From Paradesulfitobacterium ferrireducens (GTDB lineage: Bacteria > Bacillota > Desulfitobacteriia > Desulfitobacteriales > Desulfitobacteriaceae), in the NCBI RefSeq assembly GCF_017310645.1, contig NZ_JAFLRH010000022.1, positions 103,010 to 167,009 on the forward strand: a DNA stretch of 64,000 bases, written 5' to 3'. A model generated the notes under the pieces. It ran no database searches. It was not told the DNA's origin and saw nothing but the letters and a program-made list of their open reading frames with translations. Shown here in pieces: positions 22,883-31,144 of this stretch. Positions within the stretch are counted from its first letter, which is position 1. Each line of letters begins with the position of its first letter. The position numbers were made by a program, and so were the translations under genes.

Positions 22883-25138
22883 TCACAGTTCGAGCACGGC
22901 CGCTTCATCCCGGTCCAATTTATCCATGCACGTTTTTAAGCGGATGCGCAAGGCCGGATCGGGTACAGCGTCCCGCATCTGGCGAAGCAGGTCGATGGTG
23001 CGCCTAAAGACACTGATGATATCCCCTTCATCCAGGTTGCAGAACTTCTGCACTTCGGGCAGGGACAAGCCCCGGCTCCATTGATAAGTAATCACGGCCA
23101 CCCTGGGGTCATAGCGCACCGCCTCCGGGCCGCAGACGCTTTGAAGGTAATGGGCCAGGTGTTTAACTTCAGTCCAATCGAGGATATCGACCCTCTGGAA
23201 AAAGTCATTCTTGCGCGATTCATAGTCCACCGCCGAGAGCAAGGCGTTAAGCTGGTCGTCATCCAGCTCTTCAAACAGGCCTGAGAAGACGAGCTCTGTG
23301 ACCAAAAGCTCCTGGACATATATCCGGCCGGCGCACATTCCGCGCGGGAGCAATTCGTTCTCACGCAAATACCCCAGCTGGCGCAGCTGGTTTTTCTTCA
23401 TTTCAAACTCATGAAGAAAGGCGTTTTCCCCCGGAAGCCCTGCCAGGTTTTTTTCCAGTTCCTGATATTCTTGCTTGAGCGCCTGATAGGATTGAGTTTC
23501 GCTGCGGCAGACAGTTTGACGGGAGGCGGGGCAAGCTTCCGGAGGATGAGCCAATAGCTTTTCCCAGGATTGGATTTTGCGGGCCATCGCTTTGCCATAG
23601 GCGCGGTGCTGTTTGCGCGGGCCCAATGAGCGGTAGACCCGCTGCAGGCGTTCCAGCTCTTTGCGTTTGGGATAGTGCTTGAGAGGGCAGTGCCAGGTAC
23701 CGACATGATGACACTCATTTAAGCCGGTCTGTTTGAGTTGTTCGGATAGAGCGGCTAATTGCGCGTTAATTTGGGTACTGGCCTGAAGGGAACTGTAAGC
23801 GGCAAAGCTTTTTTGGAAAAAAACTTTAATCTGTTCGTAATTCAGGGTGGAAGTCAGGTTTAAGACGGTGTTATAGGTCAGCTTGAATTGACTGGACAGC
23901 GGTTCCAAACGGTCAATCTGAAAGCGGGGGGGCGGGTTTTTCTCAAACCAGGTAAAATCGATCAAGGCAAAAGAATAGCCCTTGGCATCAATGCCGCGCC
24001 GGCCGGCTCTTCCTGACATCTGGAAAAACTCATGATTGGCCAGAGGCCGGAAATTGCGGCCGTCGAATTTGTTCAGGGATTCAAAACACACCGCTTTAAC
24101 CGGGTAATTTATCCCGACACTGAAGGTTTCCGTGCAATAAAGGACCTGGATTAAACGTTCTTGAAATAACTCCTCGACCATGGCTTTTTGGACCGGGAGC
24201 AGTCCGGCGTGATGGAAGGCAATCCCTTTGCTGCACAGGCGTTTAAGCTGTAAAGTGGACAGGGACCAATTCTCTTCCGGACCGAAATGCCTAAGAAAGG
24301 CTTCTTCCACGTGGCGGCGCTGGTGCGGCCGCAAGTAGTTGGCATGGCGCGCCAGTTCCTTGGCATTTTCGGCACACTGCTTGCGGCTGAAGACGAAGAA
24401 TAAGAGGGGCAGGTATTTACCTTCAATGGCCTTGATTAAATCCAAGTGGGTAGTTTTGGCAAACGGGTTTTCCGTGAAGGCGTTTTTGCGCTGCTGGCGG
24501 TAAAACTTCCAGAGCTTGTCATAGGTCACGATCCCGGTGTCTTTACTGTAATAATAATATTCAAGCGGAACGGCGCGTTCCTTTTCCTCAATTAAGGCGA
24601 CTTCTTCTTTCCGAATGGAAGAGATCCATTCCACCAGTTGGCGGGCATTGGCAATGGTTGCACTTAAGCCTAAGACTTTCATGTGGGCAGGGGCCAGAAT
24701 GATAGACTCTTCCCAGACGGTACCCCGTTCTTCATCATTGAGCCAGTGAATTTCATCAAAAATAATATGGGAGACCACAGCCAGGTTAGGATCTTCCGTG
24801 ATCACCTGGTTGCGGAAAATTTCTGTGGTCATAATCAAAAGGGGAGCCGTTGGATTGAGCACCACGTCCCCCGTCATAATCCCTACGGCCTCCGGGCCGA
24901 ATTCTTCTTTAAAATCTTTAAATTTCTGGTTGCTTAAGGCTTTAATGGGTGCGGTATAAATTACCCGCTGTTTCTTAAGCATGGCTTGTTCGACCAGATA
25001 ATCAGCGACCAGGGTTTTGCCTGTACCGGTCGGGGCTGCGACAATCACCGACTTGCCGACATCGATCGCTTCTAAAGCCTCGAGTTGGAAAGGATCCAGA
25101 ACCAGACCGTGGTAGGTGCGCTCTGACATTTGCTTCAA
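22883..25138 (-). CDS. Ski2/Mtr4-like DEAD/DEAH-box RNA helicase
   Basis: 751-residue superfamily 2 helicase. Domain 1 has Walker A AAPTGTGKT (about 36), YTAPIKALSNQK, MTGDV, motif II IIFDEIHWLND and motif III LSATIAN. Domain 2 has FVFSRKQCAENAKELA, the motif AFHHAGLLPVQKA, YCTETFSVGINYP and motif VI FQMSGRAGRRG. The C-terminal region is helical and has a Cys-rich stretch (CPLKHYPKR, CPASRQTVC). Family members act in RNA processing or unwinding. TTG 25138 or ATG 25129 could start translation; GGAG lies upstream of both. It is divergent from the next gene. Confidence 0.88.
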   Translation of the reverse strand: MKQMSERTYHGLVLDPFQLEALEAIDVGKSVIVAAPTGTGKTLVADYLVEQAMLKKQRVIYTAPIKALSNQKFKDFKEEFGPEAVGIMTGDVVLNPTAPLLIMTTEIFRNQVITEDPNLAVVSHIIFDEIHWLNDEERGTVWEESIILAPAHMKVLGLSATIANARQLVEWISSIRKEEVALIEEKERAVPLEYYYYSKDTGIVTYDKLWKFYRQQRKNAFTENPFAKTTHLDLIKAIEGKYLPLLFFVFSRKQCAENAKELARHANYLRPHQRRHVEEAFLRHFGPEENWSLSTLQLKRLCSKGIAFHHAGLLPVQKAMVEELFQERLIQVLYCTETFSVGINYPVKAVCFESLNKFDGRNFRPLANHEFFQMSGRAGRRGIDAKGYSFALIDFTWFEKNPPPRFQIDRLEPLSSQFKLTYNTVLNLTSTLNYEQIKVFFQKSFAAYSSLQASTQINAQLAALSEQLKQTGLNECHHVGTWHCPLKHYPKRKELERLQRVYRSLGPRKQHRAYGKAMARKIQSWEKLLAHPPEACPASRQTVCRSETQSYQALKQEYQELEKNLAGLPGENAFLHEFEMKKNQLRQLGYLRENELLPRGMCAGRIYVQELLVTELVFSGLFEELDDDQLNALLSAVDYESRKNDFFQRVDILDWTEVKHLAHYLQSVCGPEAVRYDPRVAVITYQWSRGLSLPEVQKFCNLDEGDIISVFRRTIDLLRQMRDAVPDPALRIRLKTCMDKLDRDEAAVLEL

Positions 25139-25283
25139 CCCGTTTCTCCAAGAGTCCTCCTTATTTTAGCAAACCTTGGTAATATGGTCAAATTAATGCG
25201 GTTTTTCTGTGCTCACTGGTCTGAACTGCGGTTATAAACCATATGATGAAAACAAGAGACAAGAACCTAGGGGAGGAATGAGG

Positions 25284-26144
25284 GTGTCGCTGCGTACGGA
25301 AATCGAACAAGCGATGGGTCTAAAATTCCCCGAACAGGGCGGAGAACCCGTGATCCGTTTTGAAGAGTCCATGGAGGTGCCGCGGGCTGCGGAAAATGTG
25401 ATGCGCGGCTTTTACCGTGACCCGGGAAAGGTTCAGGGTGCGTTTAACCGTTTGCTGGCTGAGACCGGGTCATTTCTCGATGTCCTGCTGCCGCGGCGCT
25501 CGCGTCTGCGGGAATGGACGGAGCAGCTGCCGGAGCGCCCGCTGGAGGCCGAGTCGTTCTTGCGTACCAGTTCTGAGCAATTGGCCAAAAAGGAACAACG
25601 GATGCTGCAGGCGGAAAAAGACCTCCTTCAGAATTTGAAAGAAAATGCGCTCCAGGATCTCTTTCCGGTCGAGCTGAAAGCGTTTGGGGTGTGTTCGGTA
25701 CGGGAAAGCTCTGTTAAAATATTTCTAAAGCCCTTGAGCCAATTAGCCGAGATTTTGGAGCTTAATCCGGAAAAACTGAGATTTGTGGTGCGAATCCATT
25801 TCTTGTTTCTCTTGCTTTTAGTTTCAGGCGCGGATCTGGACGGGAAAACTTATATTCGTGGTGAAGAGGAGCCGATGCTGGACGCTCTGGCCGGTGCTTA
25901 TGCTTTCAAATACTTGGGGAGCCAAGCGCCTGAGTATGCGCACTGTTATAAACAGTGGTTTCAGGCGTGGGGCGGGACTACCCCCTCTGCCTTATCCTTG
26001 GCGGGGGAAAGCACGGAAAAATTACGCGCTGCCATGGTTTTCTGGCGGCGGCAGGATCTGAGCTGGGAGACATGTTGGCGGATTGTGGGTGAATTAGAGG
26101 GTTTACGGCCAGTCAGCAAGTTCATACGGTCGGAGGATTTCTAA
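25284..26144 (+). CDS. Hypothetical protein
   Basis: About 286 residues, no family recognised. The likely start is GTG 25284 with AGGGGAGGA upstream, rather than the ATG at 25278 or the more distant 25209. Visible features are a mostly helical composition, a charged segment (TSSEQLAKKEQRMLQAEKD) that could form a coiled coil around residues 95-130, and a hydrophobic stretch (HFLFLLLLVSGAD) near 180 that may be buried or membrane associated. The last 42 bases overlap the convergent Crp/Fnr gene. Confidence 0.65.
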   Translation: MSLRTEIEQAMGLKFPEQGGEPVIRFEESMEVPRAAENVMRGFYRDPGKVQGAFNRLLAETGSFLDVLLPRRSRLREWTEQLPERPLEAESFLRTSSEQLAKKEQRMLQAEKDLLQNLKENALQDLFPVELKAFGVCSVRESSVKIFLKPLSQLAEILELNPEKLRFVVRIHFLFLLLLVSGADLDGKTYIRGEEEPMLDALAGAYAFKYLGSQAPEYAHCYKQWFQAWGGTTPSALSLAGESTEKLRAAMVFWRRQDLSWETCWRIVGELEGLRPVSKFIRSEDF

Positions 26145-26792
26145 GCGGTCTTCACGCAAGGAGATGATTCCGGCTTTTTTCCAATTGCTGAGGGTCCGGT
26201 TAACTACTTCCCGCGACGTCCCGATCATACTGGCCAAGTCGCGGTGGGTAAGGGTGCCGTCGACATAGATCGGCTGGCCGGGGGCGCTTGCGGGCCGGGC
26301 CAGGCGTAAGAGCAAGGCTGCCAGAATCCCGGCAGTGGAGCGGCTGGTTAAAATGCGAATAAATTCCTGGGCCAGGCGCAGCCTTTTGCTTAAGGTCCGG
26401 ATGAGGGCCAGCGCGATCTCGGGGCTTTTTTTGGCGATGTCTGCCATGGCCTTGTTGTTTAAGACCAAGAGGGTGCTGTCGGCCACGACTTCGGCGGTTG
26501 CGGGATAGGAGCCGCTTTCCAGCAGGAGCTCCTCCGCAATGCTGGTGTACGGTCCATACCAGTCGAGTATATGTTCATCTCCGTCAATCAGGGTTTTACT
26601 GAGTTTTATTTGGCCGGAGAGGACAAAATATACATAAGAGCCCATTTCTCCTTCCGTATAGAGTATTTGCCCTTTCCGGAATTGCTGTCGCTTAAGATGG
26701 GGAAGGAGCGGGGTCAAATCCTCCGGTTTTAAAGAGGAGAAGAGGGAAAAACGCAATAGCTCATGGGCAGAGATCACGGGCTGAGACCTCAT
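26103..26792 (-). CDS. Crp/Fnr-family transcriptional regulator
   Basis: 229 residues. The N-terminal cyclic-nucleotide-binding-like beta barrel (about 10-130) shows FRKGQILYTEGEMGSYVYFVLSG. The C-terminal winged helix has LTHRDLASMIGTSREVVNRTLSNWKKAGII, which is the Crp-type recognition helix in two parts. There is no N-terminal cysteine cluster, so it is not an Fnr-type oxygen sensor. The effector is unknown. Its 3' end overlaps the convergent gene on the plus strand. Targets cannot be named from the window. Confidence 0.92.
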   Translation of the reverse strand: MRSQPVISAHELLRFSLFSSLKPEDLTPLLPHLKRQQFRKGQILYTEGEMGSYVYFVLSGQIKLSKTLIDGDEHILDWYGPYTSIAEELLLESGSYPATAEVVADSTLLVLNNKAMADIAKKSPEIALALIRTLSKRLRLAQEFIRILTSRSTAGILAALLLRLARPASAPGQPIYVDGTLTHRDLASMIGTSREVVNRTLSNWKKAGIISLREDRLEILRPYELADWP

Positions 26793-26945
26793 TTCCGTAA
26801 GAATTACTTAAGAGAGAAGTATTCAGGAGTCAGGGGTAGGAATAGCGGCAGAGTCCTGAATCTTGTCCCGGGCATAAAATAGTAATAGGATTCCGGGGTA
26901 AGGGAGCTCACCGCTATTTTCAGGAGAAAGAAGGAAGTTCCAAGA

Positions 26946-27062
26946 ATGGAAGTAGAATTTGTTCCGGTGCGCCTGCAGTGGCAGATCACTAATTCCTTTC
27001 GGGTATTAACCGTGCTTATAGCTGTAGTGCTTACTGTAATTATTCTGATAAACTTGGATTGA
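26946..27062 (+). CDS. Predicted 38-residue single-pass membrane protein
   Basis: Short frame starting MEVEFVPVRLQWQITNSF and ending in one long hydrophobic segment (VLTVLIAVVLTVIILINLD). AGAAGGAAG lies about 9 bases before ATG 26946, and an intrinsic terminator begins 11 bases after the TGA. The ordering of ribosome binding site, membrane segment and terminator supports a real gene, but there is no family match. It lies between the Crp/Fnr gene and comFB, which are both on the minus strand. Confidence 0.5.
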   Translation: MEVEFVPVRLQWQITNSFRVLTVLIAVVLTVIILINLD

Positions 27063-27072
27063 CTGTTCTCAG

Positions 27073-27098
27073 AGAGGGTTATAAATTACCCTCTTTAT
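27073..27098 (+). terminator. Hairpin terminator between small frame and comFB
   Basis: AGAGGGT / ACCCTCT with an 8-base loop is followed by TTATTC on the plus strand. It lies between the small plus-strand frame and the convergent 3' end of comFB. Confidence 0.6.
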
Positions 27099-27364
27099 TC
27101 ATGTGAAGGGGAAGCATCAACCTGCTGGCAGGCCCGGACCACTTCGGCCATGACGCGGGCTTGGTCGGGGAGCGCCTGGGATTCCCATTGCGTGATAATT
27201 TCTCCTTTTAGAGATACGAAATAGCGGGCAGGCAGCCGGTTAAGAGCCATAGCCATGATATCGGCCTGGCAGCGTTCACAGCCGCAGCTTAACGGTTTCC
27301 GCTTTAAATAATCCTGCAGTGCCTGGCGAACGACGGTTTCGGTATGGTTTTTTAATTCATACAT
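27095..27364 (-). CDS. ComFB-domain protein
   Basis: 89-residue protein of the late competence ComFB family (PF10719). It begins YELKNHTETVVRQAL, then the cysteine cluster LSCGCERCQADIMAMALNRLP and YFVSLKGE, all standard for this family. Cyanobacterial homologs bind cyclic dinucleotides and the Cys cluster can bind zinc. Here it may be a small c-di-GMP/c-di-AMP effector; GGDEF and HD-GYP proteins are also encoded in this window. It is transcribed divergently from the selenoprotein-like gene. Strong ribosome binding site GAGGCGC precedes ATG. Confidence 0.85.
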   Translation of the reverse strand: MYELKNHTETVVRQALQDYLKRKPLSCGCERCQADIMAMALNRLPARYFVSLKGEIITQWESQALPDQARVMAEVVRACQQVDASPSHE

Positions 27365-27446
27365 AGGAGCGCCTCCTCTTATGTTTATTCCTAACCATAT
27401 CTTACTGGTTTAATTAGGGCAGAACAAGCAAAATTTTCCCGGTTTT

Positions 27447-27463
27447 ATACCCGTAAGGGGTAT
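27447..27463. promoter_or_regulatory. Palindromic operator of CsoR/CstR type overlapping a -35 box
   Basis: ATACCCGTAAGGGGTAT is a near-perfect inverted repeat (ATACCC / GGGTAT type) matching the operators of CsoR-family copper or persulfide sensors (CsoR, CstR). It abuts and overlaps the proposed -35 hexamer (27461-27466) of the promoter for the redox gene at 27578. Binding would block RNA polymerase. No CsoR-family gene is in the window. Confidence 0.5.
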
Positions 27464-27489
27464 ACAAATCGGTTTTTCTCCGTTATAAT
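27461..27489 (+). promoter_or_regulatory. Sigma-A type promoter for thioredoxin-fold selenoprotein gene
   Basis: The -35 TATACA (27461-27466) and -10 TATAAT (27484-27489) are separated by 17 bases. The predicted transcript starts near 27496, leaving a leader of about 80 bases before the AAAGGAGGGG ribosome binding site. Confidence 0.55.
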
Positions 27490-27577
27490 TAAGGACATAA
27501 AATTTCCACGTTTGGCAAAGCTAAGTGAGAATAAAGAGCGTGGATAGTTCTCAATTCAAACTAAAGGAGGGGTAAGG

Positions 27578-28237
27578 TTGGCTAAGTTGTTGTCCGAGAA
27601 AGATGCCAGTGCAATCAAGGATTATTTTTCCCAGCAACTCGTTAATCCGGTCACTCTCCGTCTCTTTTTGAAAGATCCCGGCGAGGGAGAGTGCATGTAT
27701 TGTTCAGAGACGGAGCAGATTGCGCAAGAAGTTGTGGAACTAAGCGATAAACTAAACTTGGTTGTCCACAAAATGACCACCGAAGAAAAAGCGAAGGAAT
27801 ATAACATTAAGTATTTTCCTGCTCTGGTATTGGAAAAGGAAGAGGGAACAGATACCGGGGTAAGATTTTATGGTATTCCGTCCGGGTATGAGTTCGGAGT
27901 ACTTATTGAAGATTTGGCAGATCTGTCCAGCGGCAAGGTTAAGCTGGCTCCGGATGTCATCAGCCAGGTTGAGTCTGTCCAGAAAGATGTGACGATTAAA
28001 GTCTTTGTCACACCTACCTGACCGCATTGTCCCCGTGCCGTGCGCACGGCTCACCAGTTTGCCATGCTGAATTCACATATTCAGGCAGAGTCTATTGAAG
28101 CGACTGAGTTTCCGGATCTGTCCCAAAAGTATAATGTGTATGGCGTGCCCAAGTCAGTCATCAATGAAGAAGTTCAATTCGAGGGAGCGGTACCCGAGGC
28201 CGTCTTCGTCAAGAATTTGATGAAAGCCGTACAATAG
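27578..28237 (+). CDS. Thioredoxin-fold protein disulfide oxidoreductase with in-frame UGA (probable selenoprotein)
   Basis: The reading frame runs from TTG 27578 through an in-frame TGA at 28019-28021 to a TAG at 28235-28237, giving 219 residues with Sec at 148. The TGA falls exactly where the second redox centre belongs: FVTPT-U-PHC-PRAV, so the motif is UxxC. The first half has a matching CxxC-like motif CMYCSE (about residue 32). The protein resembles the two-domain glutaredoxin-like PDO family (VTLRLFLKD, FPALVLEK; IKVFVTPT, YNVYGVPKSVIN). A hairpin CCGTGC-CGTGC-GCACGG begins 12 bases after the TGA, has G as second loop base, and fits a bacterial SECIS element. Alternative: a nonsense-interrupted gene; the retained frame and family motif after the stop argue against decay. 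Confidence 0.82.
28022..28056 (+). promoter_or_regulatory. Candidate bacterial SECIS hairpin
   Basis: A 6-bp perfect stem (28033-28038 with 28044-28049) with a five-base loop CGTGC lies right after the in-frame TGA. The loop starts 18 bases from the TGA and has G in the second loop position, as in known bacterial SECIS elements. It would bind SelB and recruit selenocysteinyl-tRNA. Confidence 0.65.
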
Positions 28238-28253
28238 ATGCTCAGCCCAATCT

Positions 28254-28292
28254 AAAGTAAGAAACCTCCGGTTGGAGGTTTTCTTACTTTAC
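28254..28292 (+). terminator. Rho-independent terminator after selenoprotein gene
   Basis: GTAAGAAACCTCC pairs with GGAGGTTTTCTTAC around a four-base loop (GGTT). T-rich bases follow on both strands, so it may serve both the selenoprotein gene and the convergent GH18 gene. Confidence 0.85.
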
Positions 28293-28317
28293 GGCACAGC
28301 TTACGGCGATAATTACA

Positions 28318-29295
28318 CTAACGCTTAAGCTTGCTGTTTAGCCCCTGCCAATAGCGGCTGTTCTCATACCCCAGCCTCCAGATGGCAATACCACGCAGGC
28401 GATAAGATTTGACAAAGCCGAAACGGATTTTGGCTGAGAGCTCGTTTTCAAACCAAACGGTATGCTTCTCCCGCCCTTGCCAATAATAAAAATACGGTTC
28501 AACAGCAGGATCTGACCAGAGAATGCGGGCCTGGGTGTTGGTGACCAGATCCGGGATATCACGCATCGGAGTCATGCGTGTCGGCCCGCTGGACCAGTCA
28601 TAGCCGTAAACGGGAATTCCGACTAAAACCTTGGTGCGCGGAATGTGCTGCACCGCATAATCGAGGGCTTGGGTCATCCAGGGCAGGCTGGCTACCGGCC
28701 CGGCTTCTCCTGCGCTGTAGTGTTCATCATAGGTCATAATCGTGACCGCGTCACAAAGACGACCGATGGCCTCGAAGTCATACCCGGTACCTTCCCATTT
28801 GGAACGTTTGGCCGGGACGGCCAGGGTGAGTAATTGGCCCCGCCGGTGCAGCGCGGCCGCCATGGACTCGAGAAATGAGACATAGGCCACTCGAGCCTCC
28901 GCACGAATTGCTTCAAAGTCTAAATGTACGCCGGCAGCTGATGGAGGAGTCAGTTCCAGAATATTATTGATTAGGGTACGCTGGAGGGCTGATGAAGAAA
29001 GAACTCCGCCAATCAATTCCGGGTCAAAGCGGGAACCGCTGAAGTTATGAAAGAGAACCAGGGGAGCAATTCCTCGTGCTTTTGCCTCAGTCCATAAACC
29101 GGAGCTTAGGTTGCCCGTGAACGAGGCATCAGGCCGGACCAAATAGGCAAAATCCGCATACACGTCAATACTGCTGCTGTACTGTCTCAGACTCTGCAGG
29201 GAGCGGGTATCTCCCGGATAATCCTCGGCGGTATACCCCAGAACCCATAACCGTTTTTCGACGAGGCGCCTAGCTTGTTCAGTCCAGTTAGCCAA
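28318..29295 (-). CDS. Glycoside hydrolase family 18 protein (YaaH/SleL-like, no LysM)
   Basis: 325-residue TIM barrel of the type that degrades spore-cortex peptidoglycan or chitin. It contains the GH18 region AAGVHLDFEAIRAEAR with the catalytic glutamate, then LLTLAVPAKRS, VTIMTYDEHYSAG and the C-terminal GIAIWRLGYENSRYW. The preceding DxxD part is altered (AGVHLDFE against the usual DGxDIDxE), as in many YaaH-like enzymes. No LysM domains or signal peptide are visible. A cortex-lytic or cell-wall-modifying role in a spore former is likely. Confidence 0.85.
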   Translation of the reverse strand: MANWTEQARRLVEKRLWVLGYTAEDYPGDTRSLQSLRQYSSSIDVYADFAYLVRPDASFTGNLSSGLWTEAKARGIAPLVLFHNFSGSRFDPELIGGVLSSSALQRTLINNILELTPPSAAGVHLDFEAIRAEARVAYVSFLESMAAALHRRGQLLTLAVPAKRSKWEGTGYDFEAIGRLCDAVTIMTYDEHYSAGEAGPVASLPWMTQALDYAVQHIPRTKVLVGIPVYGYDWSSGPTRMTPMRDIPDLVTNTQARILWSDPAVEPYFYYWQGREKHTVWFENELSAKIRFGFVKSYRLRGIAIWRLGYENSRYWQGLNSKLKR

Positions 29296-29467
29296 AATTA
29301 TATTCCCCCTTAAATTATTTTAAGCGCCATACTGCCTGTAGGTACGAAACTTCCTTTTATGATAAGAATATGTGAGAGACAGGAAGAATTTTTCTTGTAC
29401 ACGAAAAGAATTTGCCCGAAACTCCACAAATTTTGCTTTCTGAAAGAGTTAAGAAAGGTGACAGCCT

Positions 29468-30460
29468 ATGGGAAAGGTTTTGCTGATTGCTACCGGCGGC
29501 ACGATCGCAATGCGTAAAGATGCTCGTGGCAAGGCGGTTCCGGCAGTAAGCGGACATGATTTATTGGCAAGCTTGCCGGCGCTTGTGCAAGAAGCAGATT
29601 GGGAAGTCTTTGACTTTAGCAACCTGGCCAGTTGCAACATGTCCCCGGAACGTATGCTTGAACTAGCCGGGGAAATCGAGCATAGGCTCCTTGCTGAACC
29701 GGATATTCAAGGGGTTGTGGTTACCCATGGGACGGATACCTTAGAGGAAACGGCCTATTTTCTGGATCTGACGATCCGTGATTCACGCCCCATTATCTTA
29801 ACCGCCTCCCAAAGGGATGCTTCTGAACGGGATTCTGACGGTCCGCGCAACCTGCGGGGAGCGATGCTGATCGCGCTCGACCGGCATGCCTGGGGGCGCG
29901 GGGTGATCATTGCCCTCAACGAAGAGATTCATGCTGCCCGGGATGTACGCAAGCTGCACACGAGCAGTGTGGACGCTTTCAGTTCGGGAGAAATCGGGGC
30001 CTTGGGCAATATCGATAATGGAGATGTGATTTGGCACCGGAGGCCGGAGCCGACCGTAAAGCTGGGATTGCCTGAGCATTTGGCTCACGTCGGGATTATT
30101 AAGGCATATACCGGGATGCCAGTAGGCCAGATAGAAATGTTAATAAAGCAAGGGCTATCCGGGCTTGTGATCGAAGCCTTTGGCCGGGGCAACCTGCCGC
30201 CTCAAGTGGTGCCAGAGATTGAACGGACTGTTAGTCAAGGGGTGCCTGTGGTGATTACCTCACGTTGTTTGTTCGGCCGCACCGCCCCGGTCTATGGCTA
30301 TCCTGGTGGGGGTGCAGACTTAGAACGGGCGGGTGCCTGGTTTGCATCCGACCTATCCACGGAGAAGGTGAGGCTGTTGATGGCAATCGCACTAGCGCAG
30401 GGAATTCCAATGGCGCAGATAAAATCGATGCTCGCGGGCAGGGGAGCGGCTTGTCCGTAA
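29468..30460 (+). CDS. ansA: L-asparaginase family protein
   Basis: 330 residues, asparaginase/glutaminase fold (PF00710). The first catalytic threonine is in LIATGGTIAM at the N terminus; the second lies in VVTHGTDTLEETAYFLDL with Asp and Lys partners further on (HTSSVDAFSS). It hydrolyses asparagine to aspartate and ammonia. No signal peptide is visible, so it is probably cytoplasmic (type I). AAAGGTG precedes ATG 29468. It stands alone before the thiamine operon. Confidence 0.93.
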   Translation: MGKVLLIATGGTIAMRKDARGKAVPAVSGHDLLASLPALVQEADWEVFDFSNLASCNMSPERMLELAGEIEHRLLAEPDIQGVVVTHGTDTLEETAYFLDLTIRDSRPIILTASQRDASERDSDGPRNLRGAMLIALDRHAWGRGVIIALNEEIHAARDVRKLHTSSVDAFSSGEIGALGNIDNGDVIWHRRPEPTVKLGLPEHLAHVGIIKAYTGMPVGQIEMLIKQGLSGLVIEAFGRGNLPPQVVPEIERTVSQGVPVVITSRCLFGRTAPVYGYPGGGADLERAGAWFASDLSTEKVRLLMAIALAQGIPMAQIKSMLAGRGAACP

Positions 30461-30568
30461 CCCTTGTGAGCGAAAGTATTCATAACTGAGAGCATATAGA
30501 TAAGTTGATTCAAGTCAGATTTTGGGGAAATTAGTCCGTATATTAGGGAAATTAGTGTTAAAAAATGT

Positions 30569-30596
30569 TTGCAGCTTAGCGCGCATGGACTATAAT
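30569..30596 (+). promoter_or_regulatory. Promoter of thiamine biosynthesis operon
   Basis: TTGCAG (30569-30574) and TATAAT (30591-30596), 16 bases apart, lie about 40 bases before the TPP riboswitch. Confidence 0.6.
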
Positions 30597-30637
30597 AAAA
30601 CTTAGGAGATCTCAGCAAGATCTTATAATTTAATCTT

Positions 30638-30740
30638 TAGCTAGGGGTGCCCCGCAGGGGGCTGAGAAAGAGCCTGCTCTTAACCCTTTGAACCTGATCT
30701 GGTTAGAACCAGCGTAGGAAAGCCTGGATCCGATACGCTT
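30638..30740 (+). ncRNA. TPP riboswitch (THI element) upstream of thiS
   Basis: The conserved thi-box core is clear: AGGGGTGCC, then CTGAGA, ACCCTTTGAACCTGATCTGG in part, and GTTAGAACCAGCGTAGGAAAG. TPP binding stabilises a fold that favours the terminator at 30788-30827 and shuts off the operon. This is a transcriptional-control riboswitch for thiSGHE-C. Confidence 0.96.
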
Positions 30741-30787
30741 TCAGCTACAGCTTTAGCTTTAGCTCGGCTAATAAAAATCGGAATTCC

Positions 30788-30829
30788 AAGAACAGCTTGC
30801 CCGCGGGGTGGCTGTTCTTTCTTTTTTGA
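30788..30829 (+). terminator. Riboswitch-controlled terminator
   Basis: AAGAACAGC pairs with GCTGTTCTT around a GC-rich loop and is followed by TCTTTTTT. It is located 47 bases after the TPP aptamer. Confidence 0.85.
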
Positions 30830-30941
30830 GGTAAGGCCTAGGCCGGAATTAGGTGTCAGGGAAAGGAAGATTCATGTTCTTGTCTCGTAATCTGCGGGGG
30901 CTCTCGGCAAGGATAGACCCAAAAGAAAGGAGGCGGGGGAC

Positions 30942-31142
30942 ATGAATATTCGCGTGAATGGCCGATCGGTGGAGATCGAAGGAGAGTTTACGCTGCAGAT
31001 GTGGCTAGAGGTCCAAAGGAAGGACAAACCCTGGACAGTGGTCGAGTATAACGGGGAAGTGCTAAAGCGGGAACAATGGCCAAAGACTCTTTTGCGTGAA
31101 GGGGATACGCTGGAAGTGCTTGTTTTACTGGGAGGTGGATAA
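30942..31142 (+). CDS. thiS: ThiS sulfur carrier protein
   Basis: Ubiquitin-like sulfur carrier of 66 residues, ending in the diglycine tail (VLVLLGGG) that is adenylated and thiocarboxylated to deliver sulfur to the thiazole. The N terminus [18 protein letters not shown] matches the family. AAAGGAGGCGGGG precedes the ATG. It is followed at 2 bases by thiG, its acceptor. No thiF-type adenylyltransferase is in the window, so activation must come from elsewhere. Confidence 0.95.
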   Translation: MNIRVNGRSVEIEGEFTLQMWLEVQRKDKPWTVVEYNGEVLKREQWPKTLLREGDTLEVLVLLGGG

Positions 31143-31144
31143 AG

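Noticed and set aside
26804..26989. Minus-strand 61-residue gene upstream of the Crp/Fnr gene
   Set aside because: It overlaps the better-supported small plus-strand frame and has no recognisable feature.
28040..28237. Separate 65-residue gene downstream of the thioredoxin-fold gene
   Set aside because: It is the same frame as the upstream gene after a TGA and has no ribosome binding site; it is read here as the C-terminal part of a selenoprotein.
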